From Companilactobacillus zhachilii (GTDB lineage: Bacteria > Bacillota > Bacilli > Lactobacillales > Lactobacillaceae), in NCBI RefSeq assembly GCF_003606365.2, contig NZ_CP031933.2, positions 1,426,001-1,490,000 on the forward strand: a stretch of 64,000 bases of DNA. Direction: 5' to 3'. Under the pieces are notes generated by a model. It ran no database searches. It had not been told where the DNA came from and worked only from the letters and a program-made list of their open reading frames with translations. Below are positions 9,260 to 17,964 of the stretch, piece by piece (positions within the stretch are counted from its first letter, which is position 1; every line of letters starts with the position of its first letter). Made by a program: the position numbers and the translations under genes.

Positions 9260-12070
9260 TTGAAAAATTCTTACGCTGTTGTTGATTTAGAGACAACCAA
9301 TTCCAATTGGCATGACAACGGGCGTATAATTCAATTCGGCTGTGCCCTTATCGAAGATGGTGAAATTACACATATTTATGATCAAAAAATCAATCCTAAA
9401 GTTCCGATTCCTGGTAGAATCACTGCTTTAACTGGTTTGAGTGATGATGATGTTAAGGATTCACCAACATTTGAAGAAGTTGCACCTGATATTTTTAAAC
9501 TTTTAAAAAATCGAGTTTTTATTGCACATAACGTGAATTTTGATTTGACCTTTTTAAATCGTGAACTTAAACGTATCGGAATGAATCAACTGAATGTCAA
9601 AGCTATCGATACTGTTGAATTATCGCAAATTCTCTTCCCAACGATCAGCAGTTATAAATTGCAAGATTTAACGCATTATTTAAGCATTGTTCATAAGAAT
9701 CCGCACAGTGCTAATAGTGATGCCCATGTAACCGCCGAATTATTTTTAATTATTTTAAAACGGATTCAGCAGTTACCACTAGAAACTTTGCGCATGCTGA
9801 CCAAATTTGGTAAAAATACCATTCGGGAGACGAATTTAGTCTTTAAAACAACTTTAGAAGAACGTGAACAAATGGCGCGAAGTGAAGTGCTACCAGCTTA
9901 TTTGTTCGAAAAAAATGGCTTAGTTTTGCGAAAAAAGGATTATCACGTCAGTGAACAAATTGATCATACGACTAAATATCCGCTAACACGTGAGGCTAAG
10001 AAAAACTTACTTGATGGGGTCTTGGATTATCGAGTCAATCAATCAAAATTGATGGATAATATTTACAAAACTAGTCAACATCGAGATAAAGTTAAAAAGT
10101 GGAATTTGATTGAAGCACCAACTGGGGCAGGTAAGACTTTGGGTTACTTATTACCACTGTCATATCTGGTCAACAGTGACCAAAAATTAGTTATTGCGAC
10201 GACAACTAAAGTCTTGCAGCAACAAATTTTGGAACAGTCGATTCCCTTATTGAATCAAGTGACACATAATAATTATCACGCTGAAATTGTTAAAAGTAGT
10301 TATAATTTTATCGACTTAGACCGTTTTTATGAGGCCTTAGATAATTATCGCCTCCATAGTCATACGGCAATTTTGAAAATGAAAATTATTGTGTGGCTAA
10401 CAATGACGACCACTGGTGATTTAAGTGAGCTACATTTGACTAATTATAATAGTCCATTGTTTAGTATTATCCGTCATCGCGGTGAGCCTAAGGAAAATAC
10501 GATTTTTAGTAATGATGATTTTTGGCTCTATCAGCAGAATCGTTATTTGGAATCGAAAATCTTGGTTACCAACCAATCTTTCTTAGCTCGTCATTTAGAT
10601 AGCCCATTTTGGGGTGGTAATTCTTATTTGGTTATTGATGAAGCTAATCACTTTGCGGGTAGCTTACGGGATGCTAGTTCTCCAACAATAGATTTCTTAC
10701 AGTTGAATGAATACATCAAGAAGATCAGTGACATTCTTTATCAAAACCGAGTGACTTTGCGTTATGCGTTTACTGAAGTAACAACTCAGTTGTGGAATTA
10801 TCAAGACCTTCAAAGTATGGAGACCCATTTTGAAGCTGTCGATGAACTGATGGAACGCTTGGAATATAATATTTTTGGAAATTATATCCGCAATAAAGTT
10901 CGTTTCAAAGATCGGGAGAATTTTATTTCGATTTTGGATAGTAGCAATGAATTCGGAAAAGATAATAAGGCCTTAATTGAATTGTTATCCGATCTAATTG
11001 TTGAATTGTCATTGATTTCAAATCGAGTAGAAACACTGTTTGATCAATATAATTTTCAAAAGAATTTCATCTCAGTTGAATTATCTAAAGTGATTTCTAA
11101 CCTAACGATTGAAAATAGTAAATTAGAAACCGTATTGAAGAACTTAGATGAACTGTTACAGGCTTTACAAAGTTCTGACGATAAGTTTGGAATCCAACTT
11201 GATATGAGAAATTACTATGATCCTAAAACTTTGAAAATCAGTTGGCGTCAGTATGATATTCGTGGATTGATTGAAGCGACGACCGACCAATTTAGTCAAA
11301 TCTTTGCTATTGGGGCCGCAATTACGATTCAAAAAGATTTTTCACATTTCATTTTGGATACGCAACTCAATCAGAATCAAATCAACCAAATGGTTATCTT
11401 GCCTGACACCAACAGTATTTCCAAGAATAGTAAGATTTATTTACCAGCTAATCTGCCTGATATTCAGACACTTTCGAGTGAAGAATACTTTGACATGGTT
11501 ACAAATTATATCGTTGATATTTTGGATAATTTGGACCACCAAACGATGATCTTATTTAATTCTTTAAATACTTTAAGTAAAGTTTACGAACGATTAATGG
11601 GAACAGATGTCAAAGAAAAATGGGAAATCTTGGCACAAGGCGTTACGGGTTCGAACGAAAAAATCAAGAAACGATTTGCTATCGGTCGTCGCTCAGTTTT
11701 ATTAGGAGCTAATTCATTCTGGGAAGGGGTCGATTTCCCTAAGAAGGTTTTGGAAATTTTAATTGTGACGAGAATCCCATTTGAATCCCCTGAACAGCCT
11801 GATGTCAAAATTAAACAAGACATTTTGAAACAACAAGACATGAATGTTTTCAAAGTTGATTCCTTACCAAATGCCATCTTGCAATTACGCCAAGGTCTAG
11901 GTCGTTTGATTAGAACACCAACCGATCGTGGAGTTATTTTACTGCTGGATAACAGAATTTTAACTAAGAGTTACGGTAAAACGATTCTTGATTCACTACC
12001 AAAGGGATTACCAGTAATCAATGAAGATATGGATTTAATTAAAAAAGATATAAATGAGTTTTTGAATTAG
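9260..12070 (+). CDS. dinG: DinG-family exonuclease/helicase-like protein
   Basis: An N-terminal DEDDh exonuclease domain (AVVDLETT, HNVNFDLTFL and NSDAHVTAELF) is fused to an XPD/DinG-type helicase core with Walker A APTGAGKTLG near residue 290 and a VIDEAN box. Only one cysteine is visible (FGCALI, near residue 30), so the Fe-S cluster of E. coli DinG is absent. The related S. aureus DinG is reported to act as a 3'-5' exonuclease rather than a helicase. I prefer the TTG at 9260 because AGAGGTG (9247-9253) lies 6 bp before it. The GTG at 9251 is in frame but would sit inside that site and overlap the rexA stop. Confidence 0.93.
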   Translation: MKNSYAVVDLETTNSNWHDNGRIIQFGCALIEDGEITHIYDQKINPKVPIPGRITALTGLSDDDVKDSPTFEEVAPDIFKLLKNRVFIAHNVNFDLTFLNRELKRIGMNQLNVKAIDTVELSQILFPTISSYKLQDLTHYLSIVHKNPHSANSDAHVTAELFLIILKRIQQLPLETLRMLTKFGKNTIRETNLVFKTTLEEREQMARSEVLPAYLFEKNGLVLRKKDYHVSEQIDHTTKYPLTREAKKNLLDGVLDYRVNQSKLMDNIYKTSQHRDKVKKWNLIEAPTGAGKTLGYLLPLSYLVNSDQKLVIATTTKVLQQQILEQSIPLLNQVTHNNYHAEIVKSSYNFIDLDRFYEALDNYRLHSHTAILKMKIIVWLTMTTTGDLSELHLTNYNSPLFSIIRHRGEPKENTIFSNDDFWLYQQNRYLESKILVTNQSFLARHLDSPFWGGNSYLVIDEANHFAGSLRDASSPTIDFLQLNEYIKKISDILYQNRVTLRYAFTEVTTQLWNYQDLQSMETHFEAVDELMERLEYNIFGNYIRNKVRFKDRENFISILDSSNEFGKDNKALIELLSDLIVELSLISNRVETLFDQYNFQKNFISVELSKVISNLTIENSKLETVLKNLDELLQALQSSDDKFGIQLDMRNYYDPKTLKISWRQYDIRGLIEATTDQFSQIFAIGAAITIQKDFSHFILDTQLNQNQINQMVILPDTNSISKNSKIYLPANLPDIQTLSSEEYFDMVTNYIVDILDNLDHQTMILFNSLNTLSKVYERLMGTDVKEKWEILAQGVTGSNEKIKKRFAIGRRSVLLGANSFWEGVDFPKKVLEILIVTRIPFESPEQPDVKIKQDILKQQDMNVFKVDSLPNAILQLRQGLGRLIRTPTDRGVILLLDNRILTKSYGKTILDSLPKGLPVINEDMDLIKKDINEFLN

Positions 12071-12101
12071 ATTAAAAGATTGCTATACTAACGTGTAGTA
12101 C

Positions 12102-12426
12102 CAACTAAAGGTTGAAAAATTACCAGTATGATTTAATGGCGTTATAGTCGTTATTGACACTAAAATAGTCAAAGCTACAATATTTACTTACGACTTATTC
12201 AAAGTACAGAATAAATTAGCCGGAAGGAACCAGAAAATTGGGTTGCCATGAAGGTGGCGTTAGGGATTTATCCCTTACACCACGGGACGATTTTTGAAAT
12301 TCGCGTTCCTGGTGAAGTTCAAAATCGAGACGAAAGACCTTGGCTTTCGTCGGTCCCCACAGCAACCAAATTTTCTGGTTCCTGGAGGCGGACGACACAA
12401 CATATTTAATTTTCAATCTTTAGTTG
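12102..12426 (+). repeat. Structured intergenic repeat, copy 1, MITE-like
   Basis: The ends are near-perfect inverted repeats of about 20 bp: the left end contains CTAAAGGTTGAAAAATTA and the right end is its complement with one substitution and one indel. Inside, 12219-12391 is the GC-richer core shared with five other loci. It has a closing stem of more than 20 bp, then three hairpins (arms AGGGA/TCCCT in the first, GACGAAAG/CTTTCGTC in the third) and the conserved junction segments CACCACGGGACGA and GGTCCCCACAG. It fills the space between dinG and ypmB. No transposase is present. Short reading frames over it are artefacts of the repeat. Confidence 0.85.
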
Positions 12427-12467
12427 AATTGCATTATATTATTTTTGTTAACTAAAAAGGACGTATT

Positions 12468-12947
12468 ATGAGCAGAAGTACAAAAGTCTTATTGACCATA
12501 TCTTTGATTGCATTAGCAGTGGTTTCAGCGTTAACTTATTTGAATTTATCGTTTGCTCCATATTCAAGTGCCAAGTCACAAGCTAATGATATTGCCAAAG
12601 AAAAAGCGGGTATCGTTCAACCAGATTATTTTGGTAACTATACTCGTGATAAACAATATTATTCAGTTGGTGGTTTGACAAAAGGGGAGAAATACCGCTA
12701 TATCATTATTAATGCTAAAAGCGGTAAAACTGATATTTTTAACAAAAATGACGCTCCAGTTCGTCAAACAGTCATTGATACCGTTGCCGCTAAATATAAT
12801 GCCAAAAAGATTTTGCACATCAATCTTGGCTTGTATAAAAACAAACCAACTTGGGAAGTTGCATTTCAGAAGAAGAATGGCAGTATTGGCTATAACTTGA
12901 TTGATTTTCGAACAGGTAAGAGCCTTCAGATTATTAACAATATTTAA
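12468..12947 (+). CDS. YpmB/TseB-like cell-wall elongation protein
   Basis: A 159 aa protein with an uncleaved N-terminal membrane segment (about residues 6-28) and an extracytoplasmic PepSY-like domain containing YYSVGGLTKGEKYRYIIINA. It matches the YpmB family by size, topology and position: in Bacillus ypmB lies between dinG and dnaD-nth. B. subtilis YpmB (TseB) has been linked to PBP2A function in elongation. AAAGGACG lies just upstream of the ATG. aspB and asnS, which separate ypmB from dnaD in Bacillus, are missing here. Confidence 0.7.
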   Translation: MSRSTKVLLTISLIALAVVSALTYLNLSFAPYSSAKSQANDIAKEKAGIVQPDYFGNYTRDKQYYSVGGLTKGEKYRYIIINAKSGKTDIFNKNDAPVRQTVIDTVAAKYNAKKILHINLGLYKNKPTWEVAFQKKNGSIGYNLIDFRTGKSLQIINNI

Positions 12948-12961
12948 CTAATAAAGTCAGC

Positions 12962-13018
12962 CGTTGTGAGAGCTTCCACATGTCGTGAAACTCATGCCAT
13001 GTGGAAGCTCTCACAACG
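12962..13018. repeat. Perfect 21-bp inverted repeat, 15-nt loop
   Basis: Left arm 12962-12982 and right arm 12998-13018 are perfectly complementary over 21 bp (the arm begins CGTTGTGAGAGCTTCC). No T-tract follows, so it is not a standard terminator. It lies just after the ypmB stop and before a separate terminator. It may act as an mRNA 3' end stabiliser, an operator or a mobile-element remnant. Confidence 0.8.
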
Positions 13019-13040
13019 TAGGATGACAATCAAAATTTAA

Positions 13041-13077
13041 AAAAGTCGAGATTATTTGTTTTCTCGGGCTTTTTTTA
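13041..13077 (+). terminator. Rho-independent terminator after ypmB
   Basis: An A-rich GTCGAGA arm pairs with TCTCGGGC, with a bulge, across a short loop and is followed by seven T residues. It separates ypmB from dnaD. Confidence 0.75.
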
Positions 13078-13095
13078 TTCACTGGAGTAATTAAT

Positions 13096-13719
13096 ATGAA
13101 TGATGAATTATTTAATAGTTTTGTGGAAAGTGGTAGCACTAACATCAATAACTTGATTTTGAAAAATTATCATAATTTGGGTATGACGGAAAAGGATCTA
13201 GTTGTCTATTTGGCGCTCACAATGTACGCACAGCAAGGAAATACTTTTCCAATGGCCAAAGACTTAGCTGCTGATACGGGCCTTGATGAAACTAGTATTT
13301 ACGCGATTATCCAAGGAATGATCAAATTGGGGATTATCGAATTAAAGACGGTCATTGATCACCACCAGCAGCGAGATATTTATTCATTAACCCCAATATT
13401 TCACCGCATTAAAAATCTCTTGGAACAAAAACAAAATTCTAATCATCAAGACAAATTAATGTCAGATACGGAAGAATTATTTAAAAAAATCGAAGTTGAA
13501 TTTGGCCGACCCATTTCGCCAATTGAGCAGGAACAAATCCATCAATGGATCGATGACGACCATTACAGCATTGATTTGATTGATTTATCACTTCGAGAGG
13601 CTGTTTTGAATCAAGCATATTCATTAAAGTATATGGATCGCATTCTCATTAGTTGGGAAAAGAGTAATATTAAGTCAGCAGAACAATTACAAGAACGTCG
13701 AAAGAAGTTGGGATATTAA
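13096..13719 (+). CDS. dnaD: DnaD-family DNA replication initiation protein
   Basis: A 207 aa protein with an N-terminal winged-helix domain (about residues 1-100; note AADTGLDETSIYAIIQGMIK) and a C-terminal DnaD/DnaB2 domain ending in YMDRILISWEKSNIKSAEQ, the classic tail of the family. DnaD helps load the replicative helicase during initiation and at PriA-dependent restart sites. Its stop overlaps the nth start by one base (TAATG), the conserved dnaD-nth pairing of Firmicutes. Confidence 0.9.
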   Translation: MNDELFNSFVESGSTNINNLILKNYHNLGMTEKDLVVYLALTMYAQQGNTFPMAKDLAADTGLDETSIYAIIQGMIKLGIIELKTVIDHHQQRDIYSLTPIFHRIKNLLEQKQNSNHQDKLMSDTEELFKKIEVEFGRPISPIEQEQIHQWIDDDHYSIDLIDLSLREAVLNQAYSLKYMDRILISWEKSNIKSAEQLQERRKKLGY

Positions 13720-14369
13720 TGTTAAAAGATGATCAAATAGTCTGGGCCATTCGCCAGATGGAAGAAGATATTGGACCAGTAGGTCCTTCATTAGATTCAA
13801 GAACACCATTTCAATATTTAGTGTCAGTAATTTTGAGCGCTCAAGCAACTGATGTTTCAGTCAATAAAGTTACACCGATCCTGTTTGAAAAGTATCCACG
13901 TCCCGAAGATCTCATGGATGCTGATATTTCCGACGTGGAGCAAATTATTAAGAGCGTTGGCCTATTCCATAACAAAGCTAAAAACATCATTAAAACGGCT
14001 CGTGTGGTTCATGAGGAGTTAAATGATATTGTGCCCGAAACTAGACAGGGGATTATGGCCTTGCCCGGTGCTGGTAGAAAAACTGCCAATGTAGTTTTAA
14101 GTGATGTATTCAATCAACCAACTTTTGCAGTCGATACACATGTCTCAGCTATTTCTAAACGACTCCACTTTGTTGATCAAAAAGCGAATCCATTGCAAGT
14201 TGAAAAGAAGATTGTCAGCGTAATGCCTCCAGAGGAATTACACCAAGCGCATCATACGATGATTGAGTATGGAAGAAAATATTCGATGAAACTGGACCCT
14301 GCTAAGGAAACAAATCAGCTAATAATCGAATGCGATAAATTAAATAAGATTAACGAATCTAAAGGTTGA
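13719..14369 (+). CDS. nth: Endonuclease III lacking the Fe-S cluster cysteines
   Basis: A base-excision-repair glycosylase/AP lyase for oxidised pyrimidines, 216 aa. The helix-hairpin-helix LPGAGRKTAN carries the catalytic Lys121, and AVDTHV carries Asp139, so catalysis should be intact. The usual C-terminal C-x6-C-x2-C-x5-C cluster motif aligns here without gaps as Ser189, Lys196, Asn199 and Cys205: three of four ligands are gone. A [4Fe-4S] cluster is therefore not possible. The last three codons and the stop lie inside the terminal inverted repeat of the neighbouring repeat element, so that insertion probably reset the C-terminus. Confidence 0.94.
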   Translation: MLKDDQIVWAIRQMEEDIGPVGPSLDSRTPFQYLVSVILSAQATDVSVNKVTPILFEKYPRPEDLMDADISDVEQIIKSVGLFHNKAKNIIKTARVVHEELNDIVPETRQGIMALPGAGRKTANVVLSDVFNQPTFAVDTHVSAISKRLHFVDQKANPLQVEKKIVSVMPPEELHQAHHTMIEYGRKYSMKLDPAKETNQLIIECDKLNKINESKG

Positions 14370-14702
14370 AAGATAAATATACTGTGAAAATGGTAGTGGG
14401 CCGCCTCCAGGAGCCACAAAACTAGATTGCTGTGGGGACCGATTGGAGCCAAAGTACGGTCTCCAATCTCGATTTTGAACTTCGCAAAGCACGCGAATTT
14501 CAAAACTCGTCCCGTGGTGTAGGCGCTGAAGCGCCAACGCCACCTTCACAGCAATCTAATTTTCTGGCTCCTTCCGGCTAGTCTATTCGTTGTTTTAAAT
14601 AAATCTGAGTATCACATCGTAAGCTTGACTACTTTTTTTCGTCAATAAAGACTAGAGTACCAAGACTTAAAGTACATTTGGAAACTTTCAATCTTTTGTT
14701 AG
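14359..14702 (-). repeat. Structured intergenic repeat, copy 2, MITE-like
   Basis: An inverted copy with core 14401-14578. One end, CTAAAGGTTGAAAG (14359-14372), overlaps the nth stop codon; the other, CTTTCAATCTTTTGTTAG (14685-14702), is its inverted partner. The arm outside the core (14579-14702) is clearly homologous to the left arm of copy 5, sharing for example GTGATACTC and TCTTTATTGACGA. Its first internal hairpin reads TGGCGC/GCGCC where others read AGCAC/GTGCT, and its third reads GATTGGAG/CTCCAATC, so pairing is kept by changes on both sides. Confidence 0.85.
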
Positions 14703-14706
14703 AATA

Positions 14707-14750
14707 TAAAAAAAATAGGGTAGATAAATGAAAATTTATCTGCCCTATTT
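14707..14750 (-). terminator. Rho-independent terminator of recU-ponA
   Basis: On the minus strand a stem of AAATAGGGCAGATAAA pairing with TTTATCTACCCTATTT (one mismatch) is followed by a run of T. It lies about 70 bp beyond the ponA stop. Confidence 0.85.
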
Positions 14751-14820
14751 CCGTAGTTGAGTCTATAACCAACATTGAAAAAGAGAACCATTTTGGCTAA
14801 ACTTTTAAAATTATTTTGCT

Positions 14821-17265
14821 CTATTCGCTTGTTGAAGAACCGTTAGTAGAAGCGCCACTGTTTGTTGAAGAACCACCAGTATTACCAGTCGTTCCGCCAT
14901 CAGACGAACCACCGCCATTGGAACTATTATCGCCAGTTGATCCACCAGTGTTGCCATTATTACCACCGGTACTTCCGTTATTGTTGTTATTAGTTGAACC
15001 ACTGTTACCATTATTGGAATTTGAGTTTCCAGTATTAGTATTATTGTTGGTATTGTTTTCAGATGTATTGGAATCACTGTTAGTTGAATTCTCTTTATCT
15101 GAACCAGTACCTGTTTCAGTACTACTGTCCGAACTTGTATCATTTTCTTCATCACTTGACTCAGAACTGCTACTTGAAGGACGGCTTGTCGTGGCTGAAT
15201 TACTGCTTGAACTCGAAGCACTGCTTGTACTATAGTCAGAATCTTTATAAGGATTATATGGTGCATGTCCCTTAACAAAGAGTTCTCTTGTATATGATGA
15301 TGGGCTAGAACTTGGTGAAGCAACAATTGGAGTCGTTGAACTCGAATTCTTAATCATTGCTGAAACGACTGAACTAGGTTTCTTCCAATTAGGATTACTA
15401 TTAGTTTGGTTGGCTAAGTAACTCATTTCAGCCTTGTAGATTTTCCCAGCGACTGATTGATAAGTCGAGGAAATACCACTTTGGTTTGGTGAATCATAGC
15501 CGGTCCAAACACTCATTGAGTAATTCTTTGTATAACCGTTGTACCATGAATCCATTGCTGTACCACTTAACGCAGGGTTAGTAGCAATTGCCTCAGAAGA
15601 ATAGTTAGTTGTACCTGTTTTACCAGCTTGATGTAAGCCAGAGATATTGGCATATGTAGCGTAAGTAGCAGGGACACCCTTCAACATATCGGTAATCATA
15701 TATGCAGTTGAATCTTTCATGGCTTCTTTGCCAGACTTACTGTAGTTATGAACTAAACCATCGGCTGTTTCAATTTTAGCAACGTAGTATGGCTTGTAGT
15801 AAGTACCACCATTTGAGAAGGCTGCATAAGCTGAAGCTCCTTGAAGGGAAGATACTTTACTACCGATACCAGCTGACAATCCTTCGTCACTACCGATTGT
15901 GATGCCTAACTTTTTAGCAAAACCTTTTGCCTGAGTAAAGCCAACGGCAGATAAAGTTTTAATGGCTGGGACATTACGAGAATTTACTAATGCTTTACGC
16001 ATACTCATTTCACCCTCGTATTGTTCATCCCAGTCTTTCAATTGAATATTAGTACCAGGATATGTGTACTCGGAATCATCAACTTGGTGATAGGTTGACC
16101 AATTCAAGTATTCAATGGCTGGACCATAGTCCAAAATAGGTTTCATGGTTGAACCATTACTACGACCAGTTTGCACGGCACGATTTAGACCAAATTGAAT
16201 ATCACCTAAATTACGGCCACCGATCATTGCGACAACTTTACCGTTGTTAGGGTTAACGATTGAAGCTCCGACTTGCATCTTAGAATCAGGGAACTGAACA
16301 TAGTTGTACGAGTTAACAATGTTGTAAAGACGTTTTTGAGCATCATAATCCATATTGACAGTGATTTTTAAATTGTCACGGTATGGATCAAAGCCCTTTT
16401 TCTTAACTTCGGTAATAGCTTCCTTGATATAAGGGTCGGAAACAATCCGTTTAGTATTATTACTGTTGCTTACTTTCTTATAAGGTTGTAAACCAGTACT
16501 GATGGGCGTGTTGATAGCTGCATCTGCCTGAGCTTTAGTAATCTTATTATTGTTGTACATAGAAGTAATAACTAAATCACGACGTTGCTTTGATTCAGTT
16601 GGGTGAGTATACGGATCGTAATTACTTGGTGCATTTGGTAAACCGGCTAACATTGCCATTTCAGGTAGTGTTAATTGTTTCAAAGTCTTACCGTAGTAGT
16701 ATTTTGCACCTGTTTCCATCCCATAGATACCGTTATTTAGATAAACTTTATTGATATAAAATTCCAAAATCTGTTGTTTAGAGAATTTTTGACTGACACG
16801 CATGGCCAGCCAAGCTTCTTGCATTTTACGTTTAAAAGTTTGATCTTTAGTATCAGTTGAAAAAACGGTCAACTTGATCAATTGTTGCGTCAACGTACTT
16901 CCACCTTGAAGTGTTCCTTTGGTGACGTTATTAAAAGCCGACTTAGCAATTCTGATCGGGTCAACTCCTAAAGGCTCATTATAGAAGTTTTTATCTTCAA
17001 TCGAGACCACAGCATCTTGCATCGTCTGTGGGACCTTATCAATCGTAGCGTAATTTCGTTTATTGTCACCTAAAGAGGCAATGGTTTTACCTGAAGAATC
17101 AACAATTGTTGAAGAACCACCACTTTGAAGATTTTCCTGGCTCACAGCTGGGGCACTGAATGCGTAGTAGATGAAGACAAACAAAAATATTCCAGCCAAA
17201 ACGGCAATAATTGAAGCAATCCATTTAAAAATATTTTTGAAGGTGAAGATGTTTTTATTGTTCAT
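14821..17265 (-). CDS. ponA: Class A penicillin-binding protein (PBP1A type)
   Basis: A bifunctional peptidoglycan glycosyltransferase/transpeptidase, 814 aa. One membrane segment (about residues 13-35) is followed by a GT51 domain (EDKNFYNEPLG; GGSTLTQQLIK) and a transpeptidase domain with STMK (near 370), SRN (near 425) and KTGTT (near 548). The last 160 residues or so (from about 650) are an extracellular Ser/Asn/Gly/Thr-rich low-complexity tail, much longer than in most PBP1A proteins; it may reach through the wall. It follows recU with a one-base TAATG overlap, the conserved recU-ponA pair. AAGGAG precedes the ATG. Confidence 0.95.
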   Translation of the reverse strand: MNNKNIFTFKNIFKWIASIIAVLAGIFLFVFIYYAFSAPAVSQENLQSGGSSTIVDSSGKTIASLGDNKRNYATIDKVPQTMQDAVVSIEDKNFYNEPLGVDPIRIAKSAFNNVTKGTLQGGSTLTQQLIKLTVFSTDTKDQTFKRKMQEAWLAMRVSQKFSKQQILEFYINKVYLNNGIYGMETGAKYYYGKTLKQLTLPEMAMLAGLPNAPSNYDPYTHPTESKQRRDLVITSMYNNNKITKAQADAAINTPISTGLQPYKKVSNSNNTKRIVSDPYIKEAITEVKKKGFDPYRDNLKITVNMDYDAQKRLYNIVNSYNYVQFPDSKMQVGASIVNPNNGKVVAMIGGRNLGDIQFGLNRAVQTGRSNGSTMKPILDYGPAIEYLNWSTYHQVDDSEYTYPGTNIQLKDWDEQYEGEMSMRKALVNSRNVPAIKTLSAVGFTQAKGFAKKLGITIGSDEGLSAGIGSKVSSLQGASAYAAFSNGGTYYKPYYVAKIETADGLVHNYSKSGKEAMKDSTAYMITDMLKGVPATYATYANISGLHQAGKTGTTNYSSEAIATNPALSGTAMDSWYNGYTKNYSMSVWTGYDSPNQSGISSTYQSVAGKIYKAEMSYLANQTNSNPNWKKPSSVVSAMIKNSSSTTPIVASPSSSPSSYTRELFVKGHAPYNPYKDSDYSTSSASSSSSNSATTSRPSSSSSESSDEENDTSSDSSTETGTGSDKENSTNSDSNTSENNTNNNTNTGNSNSNNGNSGSTNNNNNGSTGGNNGNTGGSTGDNSSNGGGSSDGGTTGNTGGSSTNSGASTNGSSTSE

Positions 17266-17897
17266 TATTTCTCCTTCCCACTTTCTATGAGTTGTTGTAC
17301 GGCATCAATGTAGGGTAGAGTGGGGTCGTAATTAGCCTTAATTTCAATCGAACAATTGATAATATCTTGTAATTGAATTGATTTGGCACCCTCATGATTT
17401 TGCGCATCCCAATGATGAAAGAGGTTATCTGCGGGCATAACAAAATAGCGTTTTAATGTTACGTATTTTATAATAACAAAACAGATGCCACCTTGCTTTT
17501 GACACATCCGAAGATGATCAATTTGATGCTGATGGAAATTTTTCAATGGAAAGGTATTTTTATTCTTAGTTTCCTTAGCTTCAAAGTCAACGTAGTAACC
17601 ATTATAAACGCCATTGTAATCTGTAGTTGAAGCTTGTCTAAAATAGGCTTCCTTTATCACAGCACGACTTCGTTTCGGATAGTCGACTTTTACAATTTGA
17701 ATTGGTGTTGGTTTTTTATAAATTACAGCGACTTCATGACTTCGATAGTACTTGTTACTTTCATTGATTTCTTCTTCTAAAGTCATCCCCCGATCACCAA
17801 AAATCAATTTCTTTTTGGCGGTCGTGTTAGTGGATACCTTTGAAGAAGGTTTTGACGGACTGTTGAAAATTCGTCCGTCGGGGTAGTTTATTTTCAA
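17265..17897 (-). CDS. recU: Holliday junction resolvase RecU
   Basis: A 210 aa resolvase of the RecU family. Family motifs include GDRGMTLEEEINESNKYY and a PD-(D/E)XK-type catalytic segment YYVDFEAKETKNK, where the E-x-K pair and the nearby Asp would bind metal. The N-terminal stretch of about 35 residues is Ser/Thr/Lys-rich and probably disordered. RecU cuts Holliday junctions and modulates RecA. It is the promoter-proximal gene of recU-ponA and divergent from ypsA. Confidence 0.94.
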   Translation of the reverse strand: MKINYPDGRIFNSPSKPSSKVSTNTTAKKKLIFGDRGMTLEEEINESNKYYRSHEVAVIYKKPTPIQIVKVDYPKRSRAVIKEAYFRQASTTDYNGVYNGYYVDFEAKETKNKNTFPLKNFHQHQIDHLRMCQKQGGICFVIIKYVTLKRYFVMPADNLFHHWDAQNHEGAKSIQLQDIINCSIEIKANYDPTLPYIDAVQQLIESGKEK

Positions 17898-17964
17898 AAT
17901 ATCAACTCCTACTGTGCAAATTATACCATGATGGCAAAGATATTAATTATTGGGGAGATTCTTT

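Noticed and set aside
12216..12416. Short open frame on the minus strand over repeat copy 1, with a similar one at 19523-19705
   Set aside because: The shared peptide (both contain FRLDFE) comes from the shared repeat, not from a conserved protein. There is no ribosome site, and variation between copies follows RNA pairing, not codons. Frames at 14340-14549 and 60856-61179 are rejected for the same reason.
14811..15326. Open frames on both strands inside the ponA tail
   Set aside because: They are low-complexity shadows of the Ser/Asn/Gly-rich coding repeat of ponA.
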